From Pseudomonadota bacterium (GTDB taxonomy: Bacteria > Myxococcota_A > UBA796 > CAJQPC01), in contig JAAESX010000091.1 in the NCBI GenBank assembly GCA_024228935.1, positions 1 through 64,000 of the forward strand: 64,000 nt of DNA, read 5' to 3'. Numbering within the stretch: position 1 is the first letter of the stretch; every line of letters begins with the position of its first letter. Below are positions 16,401-25,722 of the stretch, piece by piece. The notes under the pieces are model-generated. The model searched no databases and was not told the origin of the DNA. It worked only from the letters and a program-made list of their open reading frames with translations. A program made the translations under genes and the position numbers.

Positions 16401-17681
16401 ATGGGTGGACCCCTGATCCTCGCCCTGCTCGGCTGCAACCAGTACGAGATGTTCCGTCTCGCCGGCTACCAGCAGGCGACGTTCAGCAACGACGCCGACA
16501 TCGTCTTCGTCATCGACAACTCGAGCTCGATGACCGACGAGGCGGAAGACCTGGCGCTGAACTTCGACGTGTTCATCGACACGCTGACGTCGACCGAGGG
16601 CGGCAAGCTGCCCGAGGGTTCCGTCAGCGAGGCCGTCGAGGCCTACATCCTCTACACGCGCGAGCGGGGTCGTTTCCTCGACTACCAGCTCGCCATCACG
16701 ACGACCTCGGTCGAGGACCCCGGCACCGAGCCGCCCGGTCTCTACGGCGAGCTCGTCGGCGAGTACCCGGTCGTCGACGACTCGTTCGAGGACGTCAGCT
16801 TCGAGTTCAGCGCGAACCTCCTCTGCGAGGCCACGTGCTGGCAGTCGAGCTCCGTACCGTCGGAGCCCAACTACGTGTGCGGCGAGGAGCCCGACCAGAT
16901 CACGCTCCAGTACCTGGACTGCGTGTGCGGACTCGAGGAGTGGGAAGGCAACTGCGGCTCCGGCGACGAGGAGCACCTTGAGGCCGCGTTCCTGGCCATG
17001 TGCCGGGGCGTCGAGAACCCGCCTGACGAGTGCTACGACGGCACCCCGTTCACGAACGGCGACGTGATGTCCAGCCCGGACCTGCTCCGCGACGACGCGA
17101 CGACGATCTTCGTCGTCGTCACGGACGAGGGCGACGGCAGCCGCCGCCTGGGACAGGGCGACTACGACGCCTCGCCGTACCTCGAGCTGCTCGACCTGTT
17201 CGACCGCCAGTACCGCTTTGCGGTCATCGGCCCGAACTACGACGTCGACGCCGGCACGCTCACCTGCAACTCGGGTGGCGCCACCACCTGGGGCACCGAG
17301 CGCCTGCAGCAGGTCGCCGAGGAGACCGGCGGGTTCTTCCGCCCCATCGCCCAGGAGGGCGCTGGCGGCGACTGCGAGAACACCGACTTCTCGACCCACC
17401 TCGAAGAGCTCGGCGCGCTGCTCAACCAGCTGTTGATCAGCTTCCCGCTCCAGTCGGTGCCGGACGTCGAGACCCTGCTGGTCTACGTCGACGGCATCGA
17501 GATCCCGCTCGCGACCGAAGACGCCATCACCGAGGACGGTGAGGTCACCTGCGACTGCTGGACCTACGACGCGTCCGAGAACGCCGTGCGCTTCCACGGA
17601 AGCGCTGTCCCCGACTACAACCAGGATGTCGAGATCTACTACAAGCCGCTCGAGGGGATGCCCCGCGAGCTGCCGTTCTAG
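16401..17681 (+). CDS. VWA-domain lipoprotein
   Basis: 426-aa lipoprotein with a very short signal and lipobox (LALLGC, Cys12). The VWA domain begins near residue 33 (DADIVFVIDNSSSMTDE) with a perfect MIDAS DNSSS (39-43), so it should bind a divalent metal and a protein ligand at the surface. Numerous Cys (CEATCW, YVCGEE, DCVCGLE, CDCW) suggest disulfides. The C-terminal part (QSVPDVETLLVYVDGIE) looks like a beta-sandwich. The ATG at 16401 is favoured by AGGAGG nine bases upstream; the frame extends further but without a ribosome site. It is 17 nt ahead of the beta-barrel gene, so probably one operon. Such lipoproteins are common in Myxococcota. Confidence 0.8.
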   Translation: MGGPLILALLGCNQYEMFRLAGYQQATFSNDADIVFVIDNSSSMTDEAEDLALNFDVFIDTLTSTEGGKLPEGSVSEAVEAYILYTRERGRFLDYQLAITTTSVEDPGTEPPGLYGELVGEYPVVDDSFEDVSFEFSANLLCEATCWQSSSVPSEPNYVCGEEPDQITLQYLDCVCGLEEWEGNCGSGDEEHLEAAFLAMCRGVENPPDECYDGTPFTNGDVMSSPDLLRDDATTIFVVVTDEGDGSRRLGQGDYDASPYLELLDLFDRQYRFAVIGPNYDVDAGTLTCNSGGATTWGTERLQQVAEETGGFFRPIAQEGAGGDCENTDFSTHLEELGALLNQLLISFPLQSVPDVETLLVYVDGIEIPLATEDAITEDGEVTCDCWTYDASENAVRFHGSAVPDYNQDVEIYYKPLEGMPRELPF

Positions 17682-17698
17682 CCGGATCCACGGAGAAG

Positions 17699-18358
17699 AT
17701 GATGTTGTTGCTGGCCGGAGCGCTGCTCAGCTCCACCGATGCCCTCGCGCAGGACACGCTCGACCTGGGGACCCTCAAGAACGAGGAGATCACGGTCGTC
17801 CAGAAGCTGCTCTACCCGAAGACGGACAAGACGGAGATCGGTCTCCAGCTCGGCGTCATCGCGTTCGACCCCTACATGATCGCGCCCAAGGCGCAGCTCA
17901 CTGTCGGCAAGCACCGCAGTGAGTCGCTCGAGATCGAGGGCCAGCTGGGCTTCGGCTACGGGTTCGGCACGCGGGCCTACAAGGAGCTCGGTGGCGACGC
18001 CCTGGGTGTCCGCCCGGAGGCCTACCGCTACCTCGCGAGCGTCTCCGCCGGGGTCAACTGGTCCCCCATCTACGCCAAGATGAACGTCAACGGCGACCGG
18101 GTGATGCACCACGACGTGTACATCCCCATCGTCGCCCACGCGACGCTCGAGCGCCTGGCGTGGGGCGAGCAGTACTTCGCGGTCGCCCCCGGCGTCGGCG
18201 TCGGCGTCGGCATCCGGGTCTTCCAGGGTGACGGCGGCGCCATCCGCATCGAGCTGCGCGACGACCTGCTCGTCGAGGCTCGGAAGCAGAGCGGCACGGT
18301 CGCGCTCAAGCAGAACGTCGGCCTGCACGTCGGCTTCTCGCGCTTCACGGGCGGATGA
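17699..18358 (+). CDS. Outer-membrane beta-barrel protein
   Basis: 219-aa protein with signal peptide (MMLLLAGALLSSTDALAQ). The rest alternates polar and hydrophobic residues, with repeated Gly/aromatic strands (IEGQLGFGYGFGTRAY, YLASVSAGVNWSPIYAK, VAPGVGVGVGIRVFQ) ending LHVGFSRFTGG, as in small outer-membrane barrels. It resembles the OM beta-barrel family found in myxobacteria, including the GltA/GltB gliding proteins, which also pair with a TPR partner; that is an inference from architecture. The stop overlaps the TPR gene start (ATGA). Confidence 0.7.
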   Translation: MMLLLAGALLSSTDALAQDTLDLGTLKNEEITVVQKLLYPKTDKTEIGLQLGVIAFDPYMIAPKAQLTVGKHRSESLEIEGQLGFGYGFGTRAYKELGGDALGVRPEAYRYLASVSAGVNWSPIYAKMNVNGDRVMHHDVYIPIVAHATLERLAWGEQYFAVAPGVGVGVGIRVFQGDGGAIRIELRDDLLVEARKQSGTVALKQNVGLHVGFSRFTGG

Positions 18359-19860
18359 TGACCTTTCTCATTCTCCTCGCGACGCTGGTGTCGCCGTCGT
18401 TCGCGCAGGACGACGAGGAAGCCCTCTTCAGCGAAGAGGAGCGCATCGAGGCGTTCCAGCCCTTCACGGATGCCGTGACCCAGGGCGACACGAACACAGC
18501 GCTCGAGGCGCTCGTGGTCATCGTCGACGATCCTGAGCAGGAGGTCTTCCACGGGATGGCCTACAGCTCGATGGGGGGCCTCTTTCAGTCCAAGGAGCTG
18601 CCGTACGCGGCCCTCGCGGCCTGGGCCAAGGGCCTGCAGCTCGACCCCGACAACACGGCCAGCGGCGTGAAGCCGGCGCTCGCCGTGGCCGAGCAGGTGC
18701 ACGACACAGCGTACCTGGAGGCGGTCTTCGCCGAGAACGTCGGCCTGGACGTCGATGACGAGACCCGCGGACGCCTGGCCTACCTGGCCGCTCGCGGCAG
18801 CTACTCGAAGGGCAACATCGCCACGACGCTCGGGATCCTGTCGCTGGTCGGCAAGGACAATCCGGACTTCGGCAAGGCGATGTCGCTGAAGGGCATCGCG
18901 CTCGCCCAGCAGGGCAAGTACACGGACGCGATGGCGGCCCTGCTCGTCGCCCAGGCGACGGTCCAGGACGACCCCGAGATGCTGGACATCGTGAACTTGA
19001 ACCTGGCGCGGACCTACTTCGCCGCCGAGAACTTCCCGAAGAGCATCGAGTTCTACGCGAAGGCCAGCCGCGACAGCCACTGGTGGCCGCACGCCCAGTT
19101 CGAGCGTGCCTGGGCCCACTTCCGCATCGACGACATGAACGGCGCGCTGGGGCTGCTGCACAACCACGTCTCGCCGTTCTATGACGAGTGGTACTTCCCC
19201 GAAGCCGAGCTCCTGCGGACGTATTCGCTCTTCCTCATCTGCAAGTTCCCCGAGGCGAGCGCGCAGATCGAGGACTTCCAGGACACGTGGACGCCCGTCC
19301 GCGACGAGCTGGAGGACACCCTGCAGCCGATGTCCAACCAGGACGTCTTCGAGGACGCGCGCGCCTATGTGCGGGACGAGGACCACAAGCTCCCCGAGCT
19401 CGTGTACCGGGACCTTCACAAGGACGAGCGCTTCCTGACGACCATCGACGCCGTCGAGCAGGCCCAGAAGGAGCTCGACCGGCTCCAGGGCGAGAAGGCC
19501 GGCTGGTCGCAGATCGCGTTCAACCTGGTCCGTGAGCGCCGCAAGGAGCTGGTCCTGGGCGAGGGCGAGCGGCTGCGCTCCGGTGTGGTCAGCCGCGCCG
19601 ACGAGCTCACCCAGATGCTCAACGACACCGAGATCGCCAAGCTCGACATGCTGAAGCTCGAGACCCGCTTGTACGAGCAGGCCAGCGTCAGCGGCGAGAT
19701 GGCCGACATCGAGAAGAAGGCGATGCGACGCGAGCGGGTCCGCAAGGGCTACGTCGCCTGGCCCTACGAGGGCGAGTACTGGATCGACGAGGTCGGGTAC
19801 TACAAGGTCAACGCCAAGCCCGAGTGTCCCGAAGGCTTGATGACCGGAAGCGGTCGGTAG
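18355..19860 (+). CDS. Exported TPR protein, GltC/AglT-like candidate
   Basis: 501-aa protein with signal peptide (FLILLATLVSPSFAQ) and TPR-like helical hairpins over most of its length (for example KELPYAALAAWAKGLQLDP, AENFPKSIEFYAKASRDSHW). The C-terminus has conserved-looking KGYVAWPYEGEYWIDEVGYY. Its place directly after an OM beta-barrel, with overlapping start and stop, resembles the beta-barrel/TPR partnerships of the myxobacterial gliding (Glt) or related envelope complexes. It could be a periplasmic scaffold for that barrel. Assignment to motility is tentative because the core gliding genes are not in the window. Confidence 0.6.
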   Translation: MMTFLILLATLVSPSFAQDDEEALFSEEERIEAFQPFTDAVTQGDTNTALEALVVIVDDPEQEVFHGMAYSSMGGLFQSKELPYAALAAWAKGLQLDPDNTASGVKPALAVAEQVHDTAYLEAVFAENVGLDVDDETRGRLAYLAARGSYSKGNIATTLGILSLVGKDNPDFGKAMSLKGIALAQQGKYTDAMAALLVAQATVQDDPEMLDIVNLNLARTYFAAENFPKSIEFYAKASRDSHWWPHAQFERAWAHFRIDDMNGALGLLHNHVSPFYDEWYFPEAELLRTYSLFLICKFPEASAQIEDFQDTWTPVRDELEDTLQPMSNQDVFEDARAYVRDEDHKLPELVYRDLHKDERFLTTIDAVEQAQKELDRLQGEKAGWSQIAFNLVRERRKELVLGEGERLRSGVVSRADELTQMLNDTEIAKLDMLKLETRLYEQASVSGEMADIEKKAMRRERVRKGYVAWPYEGEYWIDEVGYYKVNAKPECPEGLMTGSGR

Positions 19861-19869
19861 ACTGCAGCG

Positions 19870-20607
19870 GTGCTCCGCATCCTGCACCGGAAGACCGAGC
19901 TCGCTCGGGCCCAAGCCCAGCTCGAGGAGCTGTTCCGCGGCCGCTCGGACGGTCCGCGCCAGCTCGACCTCGGCATCGGGCCGCGCCGCGACGTCTGCTA
20001 CGTCGAGGCCTGGGACCTGTGGTGCGGCTTCGCGCGGGACGACCGCCACTACTTGAACCTCTTCGGTCTCGGGTACCCGTTCGGCCGCCGGCTGGACGAG
20101 GTGGTCGAGATCAACTCGCCCACCGCGCGACTCGACCGGCGGATGGGCGGCGCCTTCGCCCGCAGCGAGGACCGCGAGCTGTACCTGGTGCACAGGGGCA
20201 TCGTGGCCGGCGGCAAGCGCGCGATGTTCGACTGGCACCGCGGCCACCTGGTCCCGGTCCAGGACGGCAAGAAGGTGAGCAAGGTCATCATCGTCGCGAA
20301 CCTGGACGGCGACAGCCCTGTGGCCGAGGTCGGCGGCTTCGTCCGTGGTGTCGCCGCGTTCAAGGCCGGCGAGAAGTCGCCGCGTCCCCGACTTCGGACC
20401 GCGCTCGAGGAGGCATTCCACCGGCACCACCCCGACGCGGTCTTCGAGATCGTGACGACGGATCTCGCGGCGGCGTTCGGTCGCCTGGTGCTGGCCGGCG
20501 GCGCCGTGCTCGTCGCGCCGGATGGTGTCGACATCGACCGGGTCGAGGAGCTTGGGTACGAGGTCGTCCGGTACCGGTTCGAGGACGGCGAGGCCCGCTT
20601 TGGCTGA
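19870..20607 (+). CDS. Unrecognised 245-aa protein
   Basis: I do not recognise a family with confidence. The GTG at 19870 follows the TPR gene by 9 bp and the stop overlaps the probable TTG start of the next gene. There is no signal peptide or membrane segment. Visible features are an N-terminal helix with many Arg/Leu, a stretch with VEINSPTARLDRRMGGAFA and LYLVHRGIVAGGKRA, and a C-terminal alpha/beta segment (VLVAPDGVDIDRVEELGYEV). The middle stretch faintly recalls DNA-modification-related N-terminal domains, but not strongly enough to assign. Codon use matches its neighbours. Confidence 0.6.
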   Translation: MLRILHRKTELARAQAQLEELFRGRSDGPRQLDLGIGPRRDVCYVEAWDLWCGFARDDRHYLNLFGLGYPFGRRLDEVVEINSPTARLDRRMGGAFARSEDRELYLVHRGIVAGGKRAMFDWHRGHLVPVQDGKKVSKVIIVANLDGDSPVAEVGGFVRGVAAFKAGEKSPRPRLRTALEEAFHRHHPDAVFEIVTTDLAAAFGRLVLAGGAVLVAPDGVDIDRVEELGYEVVRYRFEDGEARFG

Positions 20608-22168
20608 CACCCGGTGGCTCGCCTGGGGAGGCGCCCCGCTGATTCAGCTCGTGTTCGTTCGGGGAGCCTGGGCCGCCCCGGACGCCATCCAGATCGGGGT
20701 GGAGACCGCGCTGTGGGTCGCGATGGCCGTCATTCAGCGGCGCTTCGCGCCCAAGGGCTCGATCTGGGCGTCGGCCGCCTGGCCCGCGGTCCTGCTCGTC
20801 GCCATGATCGCCCTGCGCGTCCTGGACCCGCTCTTCTGGGGGGTGCCCGTCGTCATCGCAGCGGTGCTGTTCATCCGGGTCCTCGACGACGTCCTCGCCA
20901 AGCTGCCGATGCTCGACGTGCCGCTCGTTCTGCTGGCCGGCTTCGTCGCTCGCTACCTGGCGCTCGTGCAGGCGCCTGTCCTGATGCCCCAGGTCGAGAT
21001 CCTGGCACCGTTCCAGCTCCCCTCGCCCACCGCCACCTCCGAGCTCCGGCCTGTGGTCTGGATCAGCGTCGACACACTGCGCGCCGACGCGTCGATGCCC
21101 GCCCACGAGCACATCGCGTCCAAGGGGCAGGCGTGGGACGCCGCGATGTCCACGTCGAGCTGGACGGTGCCCGCGCTCGGCTCGATGCACACGGGCCTCT
21201 GGCCGCGAGACCACGGGGCGGTACGGGGCAACACTGGCTTCGGCGCGCTGCAGGTCTCGACGGTCGCCCAGGAGCTCAGTGACGTGGGGTACACGACGGC
21301 CGCCTTCGTGGCGAACCCGTTCGCGTCCAGCTCGCTGGGGTTCGCGCGCGGCTTCGGGACGTGGCTCCACCCGGACGAGAACGCCCCCCACCTGTTCGCG
21401 CTGACCGGCCGGCCCGCCGGACCAGGGCCCCGGGACGCGGCGCGCGTCGTCGAGCACGCTCTCGACTGGCTCGACGAGCAGCCCGACACCGGCTGGTTCC
21501 TGTGGGTCCATCTGATGGATCCGCACCTGCCCTACGACCACGCCCTTCCGGACCACGTCCAGGCACACGACGACGACCTGCCGCGGGCCTTCCGCGAGGG
21601 CCGGGTCGAGGTCAGCGAGCCCGAGCGCGAGGCCCTTCGCGCGGCGTACGCCGTCGAGGTCGCTCACGCCGACCTGCACGTGCGGCGGCTGGTCGACGAG
21701 CTGGAGCGCCGCCGGGTGTTCGAGACGGGGCTGGTCGTGTCTACCTCGGACCACGGCGAGGAGTTCTGGGAGCACGGCGGCTTCGAGCACGGCCACGCGC
21801 ACGTGCCCCAGGTCGTCGACGTGAAGCTCGCCATCGCCGGGGCAGGGATCCCGCACGCCGACAGGCAGGACCTGGCGTCGCTCGCCGACGTCGCCGCGAC
21901 GACCCGCGCCTTCGCCGAGCTGCCCGTGTTCTCCGGCGACAACGTGGGCTTCGACCTGCGGGAGCCCATCCCCGAGGCGCGCATCGCCCTGACCGAGGGG
22001 AACCTGTACGGCGAGGACATCTCCAGCGCCCGGCGCGGTCCGGACCGGTGGCAGACGGGCGAGGCGATGCCCGCACACGTGCAGCAACTGGTCGAACACG
22101 AGGGCGTGGACCTCGTCGGCGGCTCGGTGAACGAGGATGCGCTCCGTGAGCTCGGGTACATGGAGTAG
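20600..22168 (+). CDS. Membrane-anchored sulfatase-fold hydrolase (Thr-type)
   Basis: 522-aa protein of the alkaline phosphatase/sulfatase superfamily. Several hydrophobic helices fill the first 135 residues (LIQLVFVRGAW, PAVLLVAMIALRVL, VIAAVLFIRVL). The catalytic domain follows: metal Asp in VVWISVDTLRAD, nucleophile region SSWTVPALGSMHTG and metal ligands in STSDHGEEFWEHGG. Where sulfatases have Cys or Ser (C/S-x-P-S-R), this has Thr-Val-Pro, like phosphoethanolamine or lipoteichoic acid enzymes, so it is more likely a phospho-transferase or hydrolase than a true sulfatase. Start chosen as TTG at 20600, overlapping the previous gene by 8 bp; a later start is possible. It probably modifies an envelope polymer. 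Confidence 0.72.
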   Translation: MADTRWLAWGGAPLIQLVFVRGAWAAPDAIQIGVETALWVAMAVIQRRFAPKGSIWASAAWPAVLLVAMIALRVLDPLFWGVPVVIAAVLFIRVLDDVLAKLPMLDVPLVLLAGFVARYLALVQAPVLMPQVEILAPFQLPSPTATSELRPVVWISVDTLRADASMPAHEHIASKGQAWDAAMSTSSWTVPALGSMHTGLWPRDHGAVRGNTGFGALQVSTVAQELSDVGYTTAAFVANPFASSSLGFARGFGTWLHPDENAPHLFALTGRPAGPGPRDAARVVEHALDWLDEQPDTGWFLWVHLMDPHLPYDHALPDHVQAHDDDLPRAFREGRVEVSEPEREALRAAYAVEVAHADLHVRRLVDELERRRVFETGLVVSTSDHGEEFWEHGGFEHGHAHVPQVVDVKLAIAGAGIPHADRQDLASLADVAATTRAFAELPVFSGDNVGFDLREPIPEARIALTEGNLYGEDISSARRGPDRWQTGEAMPAHVQQLVEHEGVDLVGGSVNEDALRELGYME

Positions 22169-23831
22169 GGAGCGCTGGCTCCCCCCGTTCCTGGCCTGTC
22201 TGCTGACGGCGGCGGTGACCTGCGTGCTGTTCTGGCCGCTCCCCCTCCATCTGACGACGCACCTCCCCGACGGGGCGTTCACCGGCGTCCAGATGTGGTC
22301 GATGGGGCACATGGCGCGCATGGTCGGCGGCGACCTGCCGCTCCAGCTCGAGACCGTGCACATCGGCTACCCGAACGCCACCAAGGCGCAGTTCCTGGCG
22401 TGGGTCCCGGCCCTGGTGATGACGCCGGTGAGCCTGCTCGTGAGCCCGCTGGCCGCGTTCAACCTCGCCTTGCTGCTGTCCCCCGTCGTCGCGACCGTGT
22501 TCGCGTACCTGTGGCTGCGACAGGCGACGACGGCAGACCGCGAGACCTCGGCCGCCGCCGCATTCCTCTATTCGACGTCGGCGTACGTCCTGGCCAACCT
22601 GGCCGCGGGCAACATCGACAAGCTCCAGGTCTGGCTCTACCCGGCGTGGCTCGCGCTGGCGTGGTGGACGCTCCGAGGCGGGCGCCGCTGGCTGGTGCTG
22701 CCGGTGTTCGTGCTCGCGGGCACGGCGATGGCGTTCACCGAGCCGTACTTCGCCCTGTTCCTCCCTCTCTTCGCCGGCCCACTGCTCGTCGCCCGGGCGG
22801 CCGGGAACCGAAGCCGCCGCGAGGGCCTCCTCTCGCTCGCGATGCTGGGCGCCAGCGGCCTCGGCATGCTCCCCGCGCGCTGGTACTACGCCAACGACGG
22901 CCCGCTGGACATGAGCGTGCTCTTCGCCCACTCGGTCGTCTCCCGGCACACGACGCCTCCAGACCTGCAGGAGCCCGTCGCCTCGCTCGGCAACCTGCTC
23001 CTCGGCCCGATGGGGCAGGCCCCCTCCCCCACCTACAACGTGCACGCCTGCGCCATCGGCCTGGCGCTCCTCGTGGCCACACTCGCGCTCGCGCGTCGGC
23101 CCTCCGAGGGGCGCGGCTGGGGCTGGGCCATGGCCGGGCTCGGACTGGTCCTGGCCAGCGGACCTCAGCTCCTGCTCGGAGGCGAGTGGCGGCTCGAGCC
23201 CGTCTTCCACGCGCCCTTCTACCTGCCGATGGAGCTCCTGGAGCGCATCGGCTACCCGCTCGCCAAGGGCGGCCAGTACTACCGGGCGACCCCCATCCTC
23301 ACGCTCGGCATCGTGACCGCGTTCGCAGCCGGCGCCACCACGCTGGCACCTCGAGTCCGACGCGCCGTCCTGGGCGCGGTCGTCACGCTGACGCTGGCCC
23401 AGGCCGTGTGGACGACAGGGCCGTTCTGGCCGCATCCGTCGGCGGCTCTGGGGACCGAGTGGCTCGCGGTGCTCGAGGCACGCGGCGAGCCCGATGATCC
23501 CGTCGCTGTGCTCCCGCTGAACGCCGAGCAGAAGACCAACGACATCCGGGTGGCCCAGGCGGCGCTCCACCGGCACCCCATCACGCCCGTCCCGCGGCAC
23601 ATGCAGATGCCCGAGATGATGAGCCAGGTCCCTTGGGCCCTGGGAATGCGCATGCAGGGCATCGAGGCGTACCGCCAGATGGGCGTCCGGTTCGTCGTCC
23701 TGCACAAAGGCGAGGACGACACGCTCGACGCGCCGTGGATGGTCCGGGACGCCCAGCAGGAGATGCTCGGCGAGCCGTTCTACGAGGACGAGGACGTCGT
23801 CCTGTTCGAGGTCACGCCAAGACCCCGGTGA
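22137..23831 (+). CDS. Polytopic membrane protein, GT-C-like
   Basis: 564-aa protein with about ten to eleven predicted membrane helices over residues 14-430 (for example PPFLACLLTAAVTCVLFWPL, LALLLSPVVATVFAYLWL) and a soluble C-terminal domain that ends with FVVLHKG and VVLFEV. This layout is typical of GT-C glycosyltransferases and related YfhO-like proteins; an early acidic DGAFTG after helix 1 could be the catalytic Asp. It overlaps the sulfatase-fold gene by 32 bp, or less if the GTG at 22146 is used, so the two may act together on a lipid-linked or surface polymer. The 3' end overlaps the convergent DUF1501 pseudogene by 20 bp. Confidence 0.7.
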   Translation: MRSVSSGTWSRERWLPPFLACLLTAAVTCVLFWPLPLHLTTHLPDGAFTGVQMWSMGHMARMVGGDLPLQLETVHIGYPNATKAQFLAWVPALVMTPVSLLVSPLAAFNLALLLSPVVATVFAYLWLRQATTADRETSAAAAFLYSTSAYVLANLAAGNIDKLQVWLYPAWLALAWWTLRGGRRWLVLPVFVLAGTAMAFTEPYFALFLPLFAGPLLVARAAGNRSRREGLLSLAMLGASGLGMLPARWYYANDGPLDMSVLFAHSVVSRHTTPPDLQEPVASLGNLLLGPMGQAPSPTYNVHACAIGLALLVATLALARRPSEGRGWGWAMAGLGLVLASGPQLLLGGEWRLEPVFHAPFYLPMELLERIGYPLAKGGQYYRATPILTLGIVTAFAAGATTLAPRVRRAVLGAVVTLTLAQAVWTTGPFWPHPSAALGTEWLAVLEARGEPDDPVAVLPLNAEQKTNDIRVAQAALHRHPITPVPRHMQMPEMMSQVPWALGMRMQGIEAYRQMGVRFVVLHKGEDDTLDAPWMVRDAQQEMLGEPFYEDEDVVLFEVTPRPR

Positions 23832-24897
23832 TGGGAGACAGCTCCTTCGGATCCACGTCGCCGAGCGCCAACAGGGTCGCCCCGAGGTGCCTCGCGGTGA
23901 GCAGAGTGTCGCCCACATCTCCGCTCGTCAGATCGACGAGTTCGCCCGAGACGCGCTCGCCATAGCCGCCGATCGAGCGCCCGCCGTCGAGTCCAGACCC
24001 CACGAGCATCGCCGAGGTGTAGGGCCAGTGGTCGCGGCCTCCTCTCGGACACCACCACGACGACCGTGTCGTCCAGGAGTGGCGAGCCGGTCGGGCCGAG
24101 CGTCGTCGCGAGGAGCTCGACGAAGACCGAGAGCTCGTCGAACGGCTGACAGACCGGCGGCGAGCACGTCCAGCGCTGCGCCGAAGCGCCCGTCGAGCTG
24201 ACCGGCCGCGTCGAGCTGCAGATCACTGTCGATCAGCCCCTGGGCGCGAGAGCTGGAGGACACCCAGGCGTCCAGCGCGTCCAGCGCCCCCGCGGGCGCC
24301 ACCTCGAGCAGGGCCGAGCATCGCCGCGTCGAGCCGCGCAGCCGTGGCCTCCGACGGCTGCCAGGCCTCGCCCAGGGCTCCGTCCGAGGGGTCCACGAGC
24401 CCGGCGAGCTGGCCGTTGAGGCCGGCGCGAACCACGGTGTCCGCGTGCGGCCCGGTGAAGACCGGCCCGCTGAGCACGAGCGACGGCATGGCCATCGCGG
24501 GCGCCGCTGCGGCGAGACGCACCGACCAGTCGGGGTTCACGCCCGAGGCGTCGCCGGTCAGCAGGTGCTTCATGCACGTGAAGTGGTCGATGGCCGGGAG
24601 CTGCATCCCGTTGAGGACCACCGCGCGGTCGCCCCAGGTCTCGAAGAACGCGCGGACCTCGGGCCGGTCCGGGTGGTCGACCAGGTCCAGATCGCCGACC
24701 GTCCATGGCTCGGCGTCGGACTCCATCTCGACGTGCGGGTTGTCGAAGCCCGAGAGGAAGACGCGCGTGGGGTCCCAGCCGCCGTTGCACAGCACGAACA
24801 CGAAGCGCCGATCGGCCGCCGAGGCCGAGGCGGCACGCGGGAGCAGGGACGCCAGCCCGACGGCTCCGGCCCCCAGCATCAGGTCGCGACGCCGCAT
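23812..24897 (-). pseudogene. DUF1501 family protein, three frameshifts
   Basis: Decayed paralogue of the intact DUF1501 gene at 28675-29949. The ATG at 24897 sits in a TGATG overlap with the preceding fragment, the same junction as in the intact cassette. A Tat signal (RRRDLMLGAGAV) and RRFVFVLCNGGWDPTRVF begin the first frame (to about 24300). The next frame covers DAWVSSSSRAQGLIDSDLQL (to about 24170). A third covers ELLATTLGPTGSPLLDDTVV (to about 24040). The last frame reads TSAMLVGSGLDGGRSIGGYG to the stop. The three shifts are all in the same direction, so the original frame returns at the end. The HExGR-like metal region is interrupted. Sequencing error is possible, but neighbouring genes are clean. 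Confidence 0.8.
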
Positions 24898-25722
24898 CAG
24901 TGGAGCAGGAACGCGGGATCGCGCATCAGGAGGGTCAGCAGGGCGGTCCAGGCCCCGGCCGCGTCACCCTCGGACTCGTAGAAGGCCTGCCAGTGCTCGA
25001 CGAGCTCCGCCAGGCGCTCCTCGGAGGCCCGACACGACAGCACGCGCAGGTGCAGCCGCTCGATCTGGGCGGCGACGAGCTCGGGGTCGTCGTCGAGCGG
25101 CGAGGCGACGTCGAACAGGCTCGCTGCCCACGCTCAGCCACAGGTCCTCGGGTGTGTCCGGCCCGAAGTCGTTGGCCAGGATCGGGAAGAACTCGCTCTC
25201 GGTCCGCAGGGGCTCGGCGTACAGCGACCCCATCCGGTCGGGCCGCGCACCAGGATCTCGCCGACCGGCTCGAGCGGACAGTCGGAGTCGACGTGGAGTC
25301 CGCTCGTCCAGACCGCTCCGCCGGTCTCGGGCAGCACGTCGATCCCGCCCATGACCTGCAGGCTGTGCCATCCGTCCACGTCGTCGACGCGAAGGAACCA
25401 GTCGTTGCTCTCCGTCGGTCCGAGCCAGTCGACCGCGAGCTCGCCGTCGTCGCTCCAGGCACCACTCACATTGCTGACCCCGATCAGCCGGTCTTCGCAG
25501 ACCGCCGAGAACTCCGCGAACCGCCCCGCCATGGCGAACCCGACACCGTCCGGTGTCTGGACGATGGCCTGGCCGCTGACCTGTTCCCCTGTGAACTGGC
25601 ACCCAGAGGACGCGTCCGAGACCTCGGGCAGGTTCGTCGGCCCCTTCTTGAGCATGCCGCCCGGGAATTCCTCGCCTTCGGCGTGGTGGACCTGCCCGTG
25701 CGCAGGCCAGGAGCCAGATCAC
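24897..25722 (-). pseudogene. Chimeric remnant: lipoprotein start, lipoprotein-family fragment, DUF1588-like C-terminus
   Basis: Three homologous pieces are joined in different frames. (1) A GTG in a GTGA overlap with the CotH stop starts IWLLACARAG, matching the start of the DUF1588-like gene at 31535. (2) From about 25690 to 25240, GQVHH through CPLEPVGEILVRG matches the C-terminal half of the 298-aa lipoprotein at 27428-28324 (GQTHH through CPLEPRGEIAVRG). (3) From about 25235 to 24897, ESEFFPILANDFGPDTPEDL then DDDPELVAAQIERLHLRVL to DPAFLLH matches the end of the DUF1588-like protein (DPDFLFY). The middle of that gene and the N-terminal third of the lipoprotein are missing. This looks like recombination between neighbouring paralogues followed by decay. 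Confidence 0.72.

Noticed and set aside
18070..20610. 846-codon minus-strand open frame
   Set aside because: Lies antisense to the beta-barrel, TPR and 245-aa genes; typical of high GC third-position bias.
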